From Streptomyces griseoruber (GTDB lineage Bacteria; Actinomycetota; Actinomycetes; Streptomycetales; Streptomycetaceae): a stretch of 64,000 nucleotides of DNA. The stretch lies in NCBI RefSeq assembly GCF_001514205.1, contig NZ_KQ948770.1, positions 324,709-388,708 of the forward strand, read 5' to 3'. This document shows, piece by piece, positions 22,472-30,658 of the stretch. The notes below the pieces were generated by a model, which made no database searches, had not been told where the DNA came from, and saw only the letters and a program-made list of their open reading frames with translations. Both the position numbers and the translations under genes were made by a program. Position 1 is the first letter of the stretch; every line of letters begins with the position of its first letter.

Positions 22472-24256
22472 TCAGAGAGTGCGCTTGAGTCCGGCGGGGC
22501 CACCGGGCGGGCCGACAGGCAGCACCCCCGCCGGGGCGGCGGGCGGCCTGCCCTGGGCCATGCGGGCAGGGGCAGCGCCGCGTTCGGGCTCGGGTGCCGC
22601 CTCGACGAGGTCGGGGCAGTTGCGGGCCCAGGCGTCCAGGAATCGGTTGCGTATGTATGCCTTGGCCTGCCTGCCCTTGTCGAAGCGGTAGTTGGCCGGG
22701 CTGATGTTGAAGTCCCGCAGCAGGTTGCTCAGGTGGTAGGCGTTCAGCCCTTTGGAGCCGTGCTCCGCCCACGGGGCCTCGGCGTCCTGGAGCAGCGCGG
22801 CGACCAGATCCTGGGTGGACAGGGCCTTGGGGTTCTCCGCCTGCGCGAAGATGCGATGGATGTCGCGCAGCAGCCGCGTCTTCAGGCTGCTCTGCTCGTC
22901 CTGGACCGCTTCGTGGCGGGTCATGGCCAGGCAGGCGGCACGAGCCTGGGCGGGCCAGTGGCCGCCGGCCAGGTCGGCGATGATGACGAGCGGCTCCCAG
23001 GTGTCCGCCGCCCGGTCCTCCACCGGCATCTGCGGCACCATGCGGGCAGCCTGCCCGCGCAGCGGGCCCAGCCAGGCGGCCAGCTGATCACGCAGCGCGT
23101 TGAGTTCGGGCACCGAGTACCGGGAGCGGAAGGGGACGACCCTTTCGCCCGGCTTGCGCTTCTGCATCCGCAGAACGACCGCCCGGTCCATGATCGTGTC
23201 CGGCAGGTCGCCGATCCCCGCGATGGCGGCCATGGCGAAGGTGGGGAACGGGGTCGGTTTGTGGTCCGGACCGGAGATCCGCCAGGCGGGCCGGTTGCGC
23301 TGGTGCCCGGCATTCAGTAGGCCGCGCAGGATCTCACTGTCGCCGCTCGCCTTGGGGCCGAAGATGGTGTCCGCCTCGTCCACCAGCAGGGTGGGCGGGT
23401 TCTTGCCGATGATGCGGAAGATGACCGCCGGGGACGTGTTCACCGTCATCATCGGCTGGTGCACGGTCTCGTGGAGCACGTCCAGAACCCGGGACTTGCC
23501 GCATCCCTTCGTCGGGCTGACCACTGCCAGACGGGGCGCGTGCTGCAGAGCCGTCTGGATGTGCGTGGCCGCCACCCATAGGGTGGCCGCGGTCAACGCC
23601 TCCTCGCTGGGCAGCACCACGTACCGGCTGATCGCCGTTCGTAGTTCGTCCAGCAGCACGGCTCCCTCGACGGCCACCTGGCCGCCTGCATCAGCACGGT
23701 CACCGGTCCCCGACCCGTTGTCGGGGACCGTGGTCCCCGAAGTGCCCTGGGGGCCGTCCCCACGGCGATCCCCTTTCGTGGTCTGAGCGACCGGAACTCG
23801 GGGACCGGATCCGGGGGTCGGCTGACCGGAAGTCCCCACCAGGTCCCCGGCTTCCGGTCCGTCTGTGCCAGCATGGCCTGCACTGCCGGGTCCGGTCCGC
23901 AGGGCGTTGACCTGCGGATCCTCTGCCAGGGCAGGGGTGATCGTCGAGCGTGCGGTCCCTATCTGTTCCGGGGACCGGTCCCCGGCGTCCATTGCTTTGA
24001 TGCCATGCGTGGTCCCCAGGCCCGATAGGGGATCACCGTTACTCGCTGAGCCAGGCAGCGGATCGACTGCGGTGGCCCGCTCCCCGGGGCCGGAGCCGTG
24101 GGGACCGACCGGCTCAGCAATGCGGTCCCCGCCCTGAGGAAAGGCGGGGTCTCCGTCTGGATTTGATCCGAGCGACAGCATCGTCTGGCCGGGAATGGCG
24201 ACCGGCGGCCAGATGGCCTTCGTGGTGTTCTGCGGCTTGGGGAAGGTGGCTTCCAT
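22472..24256 (-). CDS. DUF3631-domain NTPase, probable replication protein of the element
   Basis: A 594-residue protein. Residues 1-185 are low-complexity and probably disordered (rich in G, P, D, T). An NTPase core follows: Walker A in VSPTKGCGKSRVLDVL near 245, Walker B in TLLVDEADTIFGPKA near 286, and an arginine-containing sensor region IMDRAVVLRMQKRKPGERV near 355. The C-terminal DUF3631-type helical domain includes LLRDIHRIFAQAENPKAL and LSNLLRDFNISPANYRFDKG near 525. DUF3631 proteins are common in actinobacterial plasmids and integrative elements beside primase/replication genes. ATG 24256 has AGGAG 6 bases upstream. Unusually, the DNA for the disordered part carries ten GGTCCCC motifs (see the repeat entry). 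Confidence 0.8.
   Translation of the reverse strand: MEATFPKPQNTTKAIWPPVAIPGQTMLSLGSNPDGDPAFPQGGDRIAEPVGPHGSGPGERATAVDPLPGSASNGDPLSGLGTTHGIKAMDAGDRSPEQIGTARSTITPALAEDPQVNALRTGPGSAGHAGTDGPEAGDLVGTSGQPTPGSGPRVPVAQTTKGDRRGDGPQGTSGTTVPDNGSGTGDRADAGGQVAVEGAVLLDELRTAISRYVVLPSEEALTAATLWVAATHIQTALQHAPRLAVVSPTKGCGKSRVLDVLHETVHQPMMTVNTSPAVIFRIIGKNPPTLLVDEADTIFGPKASGDSEILRGLLNAGHQRNRPAWRISGPDHKPTPFPTFAMAAIAGIGDLPDTIMDRAVVLRMQKRKPGERVVPFRSRYSVPELNALRDQLAAWLGPLRGQAARMVPQMPVEDRAADTWEPLVIIADLAGGHWPAQARAACLAMTRHEAVQDEQSSLKTRLLRDIHRIFAQAENPKALSTQDLVAALLQDAEAPWAEHGSKGLNAYHLSNLLRDFNISPANYRFDKGRQAKAYIRNRFLDAWARNCPDLVEAAPEPERGAAPARMAQGRPPAAPAGVLPVGPPGGPAGLKRTL
23705..24130. repeat. Cluster of ten GGTCCCC motifs inside the DUF3631 gene (iteron-like)
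   Basis: Exact GGTCCCC or its complement GGGGACC occurs at 23705, 23723, 23732, 23800, 23842, 23970, 23977, 24011, 24100 and 24124. Two copies abut head-to-head at 23970-23983 as the perfect palindrome GGGGACCGGTCCCC. One-mismatch relatives (AGTCCCC at 23831) lie between. They fall only in the part coding for the disordered N-terminus. Density and orientation suggest protein-binding sites, for example a replication origin; that is inference. Confidence 0.7.
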
Positions 24257-24321
24257 AGTGCTCCTGGGGTGCGCGCAGGCAGGGGCCCGCTACGCGGGGT
24301 GGATTCGTACGGAAACGCCAC

Positions 24322-25212
24322 TCAGGCGGCAAGGCTCAGCGCAGCGCTGGACGCCCAGGGGCCGAGCACTTTCACAACGGGCTTGTGGTAGCAGACCCGG
24401 CGGCCATTTTGGGTCGGGAACTCGACCGTTTGGATCGCGAGTTCGCAAAGCGCAGCGTCACCCACCGTGGCCAGTTGAGTGCGTATCCGTTGTACCCCCT
24501 CGGCGAAGCGCCAGGAGGAGGACCTGAAGCGGAACGAGCCGACGTTAGGGCATCCAGCCAGGTGGAACAGAAGTGTCGTGATCGGCTGCGGCCCTTGGCC
24601 GGCCCTGGCCCGCGCCCTGCGCTCGGCCATGGTCGGCGGGCATCCGCAAGGGTGACCTGCATCAGCTTCCGGGGACAGGAACGCACGCCCGTCGCAGTGG
24701 TGCGCCAGGCCACGGGAGTCCCACAGCTTCATCTGCCCTGTCAGCCTGTCAGCATTTTCGATGACGACTCGGAGATTGGCCTTCTCGGCTACGACTTCGA
24801 ACTGCTCCAAGCCGTTGGCCAATCGCCGCTGCGGCTCGGCTCCGAGCGCGCTCGCGATGCTCTCCGCCACATGGGGCGACACCGTGAGCAGGCGCCAGAC
24901 CGGGCGGGTGAGCAGCTTGCCGTCGACGACGCGGCCGAAGTCGCAGTCACCGGCGACTGGTTCGGATGCCCTGGACAGAGAGCAAGTGTGAGGGGTGCCG
25001 AGTCGCTGACGGTGAGTGGTGCGCGGTCGGGTGCAGCCATGCGTCGCGGCGTTGCGATGCCGTCGGCGATGGCCAGAACAGTCGCCGTCGGTCGGCGAAG
25101 CGGCGGCCGGGCTGGGCGCGGGGTTGTGCAAGAGACGGCTCCTGACGGTTGGGAGACGCAGGGGCGCCAGAGCAGCGACGCGGCTGCCTGGAGCCCCCGA
25201 GGACACCGTCAA
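24322..25212 (-). CDS. Gp3-like recombination directionality factor (start uncertain)
   Basis: The recognisable domain runs from about 24970 to 24330. It reads EPVAGDCDFGRVVDGKLL, WRLLTVSPHVAESIASALGA, MKLWDSRGLAHHCDG, a small Cys-rich segment AGHPCGCPPTMAERR, and SFRFRSSSWRFAEGVQRI. This succession (CDG..., CxC-P, then 'G.FRFxSxSW') is what I recall of Gp3-like factors, which turn phiC31-type integrases from integration to excision. The open frame continues upstream to a TTG at 25212, but that part is arginine/threonine-rich and unlike the family, and has no convincing start. In another frame an ATG at 25040 begins MAAPDRAPLTVSDSAPL and runs up to the same point, so a one-base frameshift near 24965 is possible. 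It lies next to the integrase gene. Confidence 0.65.
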   Translation of the reverse strand: MTVSSGAPGSRVAALAPLRLPTVRSRLLHNPAPSPAAASPTDGDCSGHRRRHRNAATHGCTRPRTTHRQRLGTPHTCSLSRASEPVAGDCDFGRVVDGKLLTRPVWRLLTVSPHVAESIASALGAEPQRRLANGLEQFEVVAEKANLRVVIENADRLTGQMKLWDSRGLAHHCDGRAFLSPEADAGHPCGCPPTMAERRARARAGQGPQPITTLLFHLAGCPNVGSFRFRSSSWRFAEGVQRIRTQLATVGDAALCELAIQTVEFPTQNGRRVCYHKPVVKVLGPWASSAALSLAA

Positions 25213-25289
25213 TGCTCCGGAGAATCGCCGGTTTCGCTAACCGGCGATGTCGGTGTACTCTCCCTCGCTCGTCTCGGTTCAGCGGCACG

Positions 25290-27068
25290 TCAGACCGCTT
25301 CTGCAAGCACCTCCGGCTGCCTCGATTCGCCAGTCTCTGCGTCATCGCCCTCGGCCTGTTCCGGTCGTACGAACTCGACCGCCGCCCGCTTCTCGACGGG
25401 CGTCGACCTTCCCGCGCCGGTCGCCTTGGTAACCGTGACCCGGCGCACGAACAACTTGACGAAGTCCCGGCGCTCCTGGGTCGTAGCGGCCTCCCACCAC
25501 GAACCCTCGCCTACCGGATCGACGTCCCCCGCGCCCAGGGGCAGCCACAGGTGGATCGGGAGCGTTGGCGTCGCCGCCTCTTCCAACTCGGTGAGACGGG
25601 CCTCCGCCCGCTCCATACGGCCGAGGAGCCGTTCCCTGCGCTCCCTGAACCGGCGCCGTCCGACGGGGTCGTCGTAGTCGCCGGCCTCTTCCCTGTCGTA
25701 GAGCTCTTCCAATGCGTGCTTGGCATCGGCCCGTTCGGTGACGAGGCTTCGGCGTTCGCCCACGATTTCCGGCTGTTCCGTCTGTGCCGCGTACCGACGG
25801 GCGGCCTCGGCGAGGAAGACCGCCGTTTCGGGGTCGTCCTCGGCCGTCTGGATGAGGGCGAAGACCCGCCGGGCAACGTACAGGTCCAGGGTCTGCATGC
25901 TGATGGTGCACTCGCCCTCGTGCTGGCCCGGCAGCGCTTTCCGACGGCGGCAGCGGTACGCGGCCTTGTTGGGAGTGGTGGCCCGGTGCGACGTCATCAC
26001 CGCACCGCAGTCGCAGAACAGGACGTCCATGGCGGAGAGGACGGCGTGTCCGCGCGACAGGCCCTTGCCCTGGCCCCTGCCGTCGAGCCACTTCTGCAGT
26101 TCGTGCCAGTCGTCCGGCGGGATGATCGGCGGGCACGCCTGGACCGGCTTCATGGTCTCGGGGTCGCGCTCGATGCGGTAGCTCTCGATGGTGCTGGTCA
26201 GCTTGCCGTCCTCCCGGCGCTTGTACACCGGGGTCGCCGCGTAGCCCGCGATGCGCGGGTCGCGGAGGATGCGCATGGCCGTCTTCGGATCCCAGATACT
26301 GTCCTTCGTCTTCTTGCCGACCCGCTGCCCCTTCGTCGGCACGCCGTCGGCGGTCATCTGAGCGCAGATGCCCGTGAGGGAGCCCGGATGCCGGCGTCCT
26401 CCTCCGGGCCGGTACGGCATGTCCTTGTGCTCCTTGATCCGCGCCCACATGTCCTGAATCACCGGCACCTCGTCGGGATCGTGCTCCAGGACATGGATCA
26501 CGACGGGCCTGCCGTCGGTCGTCGTGCGCGTCGCGGGGACCATGCGAAAGCCGTACGGCGGCTTGCCGCCCACGTAGCCACCGAGTTCACGGGCCGTCTT
26601 CTTCGCGCCCCGCACCGCGTCGCTCTTGTTCTTGCTCTCGCTGTGAGCCGCGTCGAGCCGCAGGATCAGATGGATCAGGTCCATCAGATTGCCCTTGCGG
26701 AACTCGCCCTCGGTGAGGCTCACGATCGTCACGCCGAGGTTGAGCAGCTCCGTGACGATCGGGATGGCGTCGAGCGGGTCCATCCGCGACAGGCGGCTGA
26801 TGTAGTAGACGATGATCAGGTTGATCCGGCCGTCGTGGCAGTCTTTCAGAAGCCGGTCGAAGTCCGGGCGGCCGTCGCCCGTGAACGCGGATATGCCGAG
26901 GTCCTCGTACTCGGTGATGCTGACGGCCCCGCGCCGCTTCGCCTCGGCCACGCCCGCAGCGCGCTGTGTGACCGTGCTGACCTCGGACTTGTTGGCGCGC
27001 CCCACGGACTGACGCCCATAGACACCTGCATGGATGTCCATGCCGGTCACCACCCCTGGTCTGATCAT
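25290..27068 (-). CDS. int: Large serine integrase, phiC31 type
   Basis: A 592-residue site-specific recombinase. The resolvase-type catalytic domain covers residues about 10-160, with the nucleophile S21 in AGVYGRQSVGR, the arginine-bearing YYISRLSRMDPLDAIPIV near 88-105 and EGEFRKGNLMDLIHLILRLD. The recombinase domain follows (GGYVGGKPPYGFRMV; MRILRDPRIAGYAATPVYK), then a zinc-ribbon region CDCGAVMTSHR...YRCRRRK...CTIS (about 350-395) and a coiled-coil-like stretch (420-490). Segments such as DAIPIV.EL, ELGGYVGGK.PYGF, ILRDPRIAG.A and WLDGRGQGKGLSRG match phiC31 integrase as I remember it. The start codon lies 46 bp from the crossover core, as expected for int beside attP. Its target is the pirin gene. 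Confidence 0.95.
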   Translation of the reverse strand: MIRPGVVTGMDIHAGVYGRQSVGRANKSEVSTVTQRAAGVAEAKRRGAVSITEYEDLGISAFTGDGRPDFDRLLKDCHDGRINLIIVYYISRLSRMDPLDAIPIVTELLNLGVTIVSLTEGEFRKGNLMDLIHLILRLDAAHSESKNKSDAVRGAKKTARELGGYVGGKPPYGFRMVPATRTTTDGRPVVIHVLEHDPDEVPVIQDMWARIKEHKDMPYRPGGGRRHPGSLTGICAQMTADGVPTKGQRVGKKTKDSIWDPKTAMRILRDPRIAGYAATPVYKRREDGKLTSTIESYRIERDPETMKPVQACPPIIPPDDWHELQKWLDGRGQGKGLSRGHAVLSAMDVLFCDCGAVMTSHRATTPNKAAYRCRRRKALPGQHEGECTISMQTLDLYVARRVFALIQTAEDDPETAVFLAEAARRYAAQTEQPEIVGERRSLVTERADAKHALEELYDREEAGDYDDPVGRRRFRERRERLLGRMERAEARLTELEEAATPTLPIHLWLPLGAGDVDPVGEGSWWEAATTQERRDFVKLFVRRVTVTKATGAGRSTPVEKRAAVEFVRPEQAEGDDAETGESRQPEVLAEAV

Positions 27069-27094
27069 GGGGGGACTCTAGCTGATTTTTTGAC

Positions 27095-27138
27095 CCCCCA
27101 ACTGGTTTCACCCAAGGGCACCCCCTGGCACCCGAACC
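27095..27138 (+). other. Right attachment junction (P arm joined to B' arm)
   Basis: CCCCCAACTG (27095-27104), nine bases, then the core AA (27114-27115). PhiC31 attP, read in this orientation, has the same ten bases at the same nine-base distance from its core. To the right, pirin sequence begins at once; codons AAG GGC ACC CCC TGG CAC match the phiC31 attB half-site at 17 of 18 positions. This is the hybrid site expected after integration. Confidence 0.85.
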
Positions 27139-27872
27139 GCGGCTTCGAGACCGTCACCTACATCATCGACGGCATCTTCGACCACCATGACAGCCAGGGT
27201 GGCGGCGGCACCATCACCAACGGCGACACCCAGTGGATGACGGCCGGCTCGGGCCTCCTCCACATCGAGGCGCCGCCGGAGCACCTCGTCATGTCCGGCG
27301 GCCTCTTCCACGGCCTCCAGCTGTGGGTGAACCTCCCCGCCAAGGACAAGATGATGGCGCCGCGCTACCAGGACATCCGCGGCGGCAACGTCCAGCTCCT
27401 GACCACCCCCGACGGCGGCGCGCTGCTGCGGGTCATCGCCGGCGAGCTGGACGGCCACGCGGGCCCCGGCATCACCCACACCCCCATCACGATGATCCAC
27501 GCGACGCTCGCGCCCGGCGCGGAGCTGACCCTCCCCTGGCGGGAGGACTTCAACGGCCTGGCGTACGTCCTGGCGGGCAAGGGCACGGTCGGCGCCGAAC
27601 GCCGTCCGATCCACCTCGGCCAGACCGCCGTCTTCGGCGCGGGCTCCTCGCTGACCGTCCGCGCGGACGAGAAGCAGGACTCCCACACCCCGGACATGGA
27701 GGTCGTCCTCCTCGGCGGACAGCCGATCCGTGAGCCGATGGCCCACTACGGTCCGTTCGTCATGAACACCAAGGACGAACTGATGCAGGCCTTCGAGGAC
27801 TTCCAGAAGGGCCGCCTGGGCACCATCCCGGCGGTGCACGGGATGACGGAGGCGGGGCCGGAGGCGTCGTAA
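27114..27872 (+). pseudogene. Pirin 3' remnant cut off by integration
   Basis: The frame resumes exactly at the crossover core and encodes pirin residues equivalent to 75-323 of the complete copy (KGTPWHPNRGFETVTYIIDG ... RLGTIPAVHGM), followed by a slightly different C-terminus. It lacks the promoter, ribosome-binding site and first 74 codons. The frame is open leftwards into the integrase leader, but no start signal exists. It has no stop or frameshift, so disruption is recent or the segment is maintained by recombination with the complete copy. Third positions are almost all G or C, stricter than in the first part of the complete copy. It probably represents the original chromosomal 3' half. 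Confidence 0.88.
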
Positions 27873-27911
27873 CGGTCACGCACAGGGGCCCCGACAGGGG
27901 GCGGACGCTGT

Positions 27912-27928
27912 TGGTCAACTGTTGACCA
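27912..27928. promoter_or_regulatory. 17-bp palindrome, candidate operator
   Basis: TGGTCAAC (27912-27919) and GTTGACCA (27921-27928) form a perfect palindrome around one base, about 90 bp upstream of the secreted-protein start. The TGGT...ACCA form resembles GntR/FadR-type operators. It may serve the 28017 gene. Confidence 0.45.
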
Positions 27929-28016
27929 GCAGCAGCAGGGAAGCGTACGGAGCGCGTGCCATGATCGTGCACCTGTTCGCTTCCGTGTCTCCCGCCCGAT
28001 TTCCTCTGGAGCCCCT

Positions 28017-29642
28017 GTGCGCCGGCATCTCATCGCCCCGCTCTCGCTCGTCGCCGGCCTGGTGACCGTCGCGACGGCCGGCCCCGCGCTCGCCGACACC
28101 ACGGACCTCGTGCTGCCCGTCGTATCCGCGCTCGGCGGCGACCCGGACGACGCCGGCTACCTGGAGTTCCACGCCACGTCCGACACCGCGATCGACCCCG
28201 ACTCCCTCACCGCGCAGCTCACCCTGCGCGTCTCCGGCGACCGGCCGGTGACGACCGTCACCGGATTCACCCTCGTCTCCGGCACTGCGGAGGACGGCAC
28301 CTGGCGCAGCTCCGACCGGATGGCTCTGGGCACCCACGGTGTCTACGACACGACCCTCGACCTCGCCGACGCCGACGGCGACCACCCCGCCCACCTCGGC
28401 CAGGGCGTCGTCCGCTACGAAGATCTGCCCGTTTTCAGTGACACCGCCCTGGACCGGACCACGGTGGACTTCGAGCACCGGACGGTGACCGCCACCGGGA
28501 AGGTGTCGACGTTCGACCCGGCCACCGGAGCCACCACCGCCGGCTGGACCGAGAGCGAGGTCTACCTCACGGGGACCCGGGGATCGGGAACCTACGAGGT
28601 CGGGGCCGAGGTCCAGGCCGACGGAAGCTACCGGGTCACCGCCCCTGTCCGCAGCTACGTGTATGTGTACGCGGTGCAGCAGGACGATCAGACGGTCAAC
28701 ACCGACCCCGTACTGGTGACCAGGACGATCAGCCCCACCCGGGTCGTCTTCGACAAGGCGGCCGGCACCGCCGTGTACGGCAGCTCCTACACGGTCGGCG
28801 GCACCGCGCAGTACCTGAGCCCCACGACGAACACCTGGACACCGCTGACGGCCGGGGACCCGGACACCGAAGTGCTGCTGACGGGCCCGAACGGCAACCA
28901 CGCCTACGAGCTCGGCTCCGGAGGCAGGTTCAGCGAGACGCTCGGCACGGTGACCGGTGACACCAGCTGGACGGCGGTCGTCGGAGGCTTCGGTTTCCTC
29001 CAGCAGGGCAGCGCGCAGGCAAGCCTCCACGCCCTCTCACGGTCCGTCCTCACCTGGACCGACCACACCTTCACCGGCGCCGGGGCCATCAGGGTCAAGG
29101 GCCGCCTCGGTGCCTCGGCAGGCTCGCTCCCCAGCGGGCGCGTCCAGCTCCAGCAGTCGACCGACGGCCGCACCGGCTGGAAGACCGTGGCGACGGTGAC
29201 CCCTGACGCCACGGGCGCCTTCGACGCCTGGCACCCGCTGCGCCCGGCCACCGGCTACCTGCGCCTGTACTACCCCGGCAGCGCGAACGCCACCTCGACC
29301 ACGACCGGCGTCCTGCACCTGACCCGGGCGGTCACCCGCATCACCGGCTTCAACGCCTCACCCGAGCCGGTGCGCAAGGGCCGGACCCTGACCGTGACGG
29401 GCATCCTGCAACGCCAGAACGGCTCCACGTGGACGGGGGTGTCCGGCCAGCACGTGACCATCCGGTTCCGCGCCGCCGGAGCCGCGACCGGCACCCGCAT
29501 GGCGACCGTGACAACCGGCAAGGGCGGCAGGTTCACCGTCACGTTCACCGCCAAGCAGGACGGCACCTGGAGCGCCGCGTACACGGCGACCGGCTCGTAC
29601 CTCGACACCACGTCCGTCGGCGACTACGTCGACGTCCGCTGA
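28017..29642 (+). CDS. Secreted Ig-like-repeat protein
   Basis: A 541-residue exported protein. The signal peptide is short: RRHLIAPLSLVAGLVTVATA with a cleavage site near AGPALADT (residues 24-27). The mature part is a series of beta-rich domains: LTAQLTLRVSGDRPVTTVTG, TVTATGKVSTFDPATGATT, VYGSSYTVGGTAQYLSP, AIRVKGRLGASAGSLPSGRV and TLTVTGILQRQNG, with recurring 'G.vt..G.....' strands typical of bacterial Ig-like repeats. No anchor is visible. It resembles the 10325-12286 protein, so the native chromosome probably had two secreted Ig-type proteins flanking pirin. GTG 28017 has GGAG 7 bases upstream. Function unknown. Confidence 0.8.
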   Translation: MRRHLIAPLSLVAGLVTVATAGPALADTTDLVLPVVSALGGDPDDAGYLEFHATSDTAIDPDSLTAQLTLRVSGDRPVTTVTGFTLVSGTAEDGTWRSSDRMALGTHGVYDTTLDLADADGDHPAHLGQGVVRYEDLPVFSDTALDRTTVDFEHRTVTATGKVSTFDPATGATTAGWTESEVYLTGTRGSGTYEVGAEVQADGSYRVTAPVRSYVYVYAVQQDDQTVNTDPVLVTRTISPTRVVFDKAAGTAVYGSSYTVGGTAQYLSPTTNTWTPLTAGDPDTEVLLTGPNGNHAYELGSGGRFSETLGTVTGDTSWTAVVGGFGFLQQGSAQASLHALSRSVLTWTDHTFTGAGAIRVKGRLGASAGSLPSGRVQLQQSTDGRTGWKTVATVTPDATGAFDAWHPLRPATGYLRLYYPGSANATSTTTGVLHLTRAVTRITGFNASPEPVRKGRTLTVTGILQRQNGSTWTGVSGQHVTIRFRAAGAATGTRMATVTTGKGGRFTVTFTAKQDGTWSAAYTATGSYLDTTSVGDYVDVR

Positions 29643-29725
29643 CCACAGGGGAAAGGCCCCGCACAGCGCGGTGACGGTGTGCCGAAGGCGCACGAAGATG
29701 CTCTGCGGACGGGGGGATCGATGCG

Positions 29726-30658
29726 ATGAGCGCCACGAGACTGGGCCTGATGACCAGGAGCCTGGAGGGACTGGTCCTGGGGGACGCCTTCGGCGACGGC
29801 TGGTTCCTGCGCTCGGCGCAGGACGCGGAGGGGCTGTGGGCGGCGCGGGAACTGCGCCCCGCCCCCTGGCTGTGGACGGACGACTCGGCGATGTCCTTCG
29901 TCCTGTGCGCGCACCTGTCGGAGCACGGGGAGGTCCGGGAGGACGACCTGGCGCAGGAATTCGCCGCCGCGTACGAGCGCGACCCGGACCGCGGATACGG
30001 CCCGTCGATGCACGGGGTGCTGCGTCGCATCCGGGAGGGCGAGCACTGGCGCGAGGTGACGACGGGCGCCTTCGGCGGGCAGGGCTCGCACGGGAACGGC
30101 GCGGCGATGCGGGTGGCTCCGCTGGGGGCGTGGTTCTACGACAGGCCTGCGCTCGCTGCGGCACAGGCGTGGTTGTCGGCGCTGACGACACACGCCCACC
30201 GGGAGGCGGTGGCCGGAGCGGTGGCGGTGGCGGTCGCGGCGTCACTGGCGGCGGGCGGCGCGGAGGAGGAGGCTCCGCCTCGCGCCGACTTTCTGCGGCA
30301 GGTCATGCGGTACGTCCCGGAGAGCGAGGTCCGCTCCAGGCTGCGGGTCGCCGCGGACTTCCCCTCGCGCACGTCGGTACGACACGCGGCGTCGGTCCTG
30401 GGCACGGGAACCCTGCTGTCGGCCCAGGACACGGTCCCGTTCGCTCTGTGGTCGGCGGCCGGTCACCTGGACGACCTGACGGAGGCGCTGTGGCAGACGG
30501 TCGGGGGGTGGGGGGACCGGGACACGACCTGCGCGATAGCGGGCGGTGTCGTCGCCGCCCGCACGGGGACGGGGGCTGTCCCTGGGGCTTGGCGGGAGGC
30601 TTGCGAGGAGATTCCGCCGTGGGGCGACGTCAGGGGCGGTCGGCGTGGAGATGGGTGA
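29726..30658 (+). CDS. ADP-ribosylglycohydrolase family protein
   Basis: A 310-residue all-helical enzyme of the DraG/ARH family. Key stretches are EGLVLGDAFGDGW near residue 14-26, WTDDSAMSFVL near 49-59 (the TDD Mg-binding signature), GGQGSHGNGAAMRVAPLG near 117-134 and the C-terminal WGDRDTTCAIAGGVVAARTG near 262 (second metal-binding DxDT). These enzymes remove ADP-ribose from arginine or other residues, or act on small ADP-ribosyl substrates; the target is unknown. The last 29 bases overlap the convergent DUF397 gene. No ADP-ribosyltransferase gene is seen nearby. Confidence 0.88.
   Translation: MSATRLGLMTRSLEGLVLGDAFGDGWFLRSAQDAEGLWAARELRPAPWLWTDDSAMSFVLCAHLSEHGEVREDDLAQEFAAAYERDPDRGYGPSMHGVLRRIREGEHWREVTTGAFGGQGSHGNGAAMRVAPLGAWFYDRPALAAAQAWLSALTTHAHREAVAGAVAVAVAASLAAGGAEEEAPPRADFLRQVMRYVPESEVRSRLRVAADFPSRTSVRHAASVLGTGTLLSAQDTVPFALWSAAGHLDDLTEALWQTVGGWGDRDTTCAIAGGVVAARTGTGAVPGAWREACEEIPPWGDVRGGRRGDG

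Larger units (their letters stand above)
12633..27115. mobile_element. Integrative mobilizable element with phiC31-type serine integrase
   Basis: Limits are given from core dinucleotide to core dinucleotide; the right limit (AA at 27114-27115) is well supported by a hybrid attachment site, the left one is inferred, because a complete pirin gene stands there and no P' half-site is visible. Read right to left, the element carries integrase, Gp3-like directionality factor, DUF3631 NTPase, candidate oriT, MobC-like protein, relaxase, then cargo. There are no phage head or tail genes and no FtsK/TraB or type IV secretion genes, so it is neither a prophage nor self-conjugative on this evidence; it would need a helper for transfer. 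Integration in pirin is as for phiC31. It is about 14.5 kb. Confidence 0.8.

Noticed and set aside
12633..27115. The inserted region as a prophage
   Set aside because: No terminase, portal, capsid, tail, lysis or phage replication genes are present; the relaxase and MobC point to a mobilizable element despite the phage-type integrase.
24322..27872. Long plus-strand frame 25149-27872 joining sequence antisense to the integrase with pirin
   Set aside because: Upstream of the core it is the complement of the integrase gene; only the pirin part after 27114 is meaningful.
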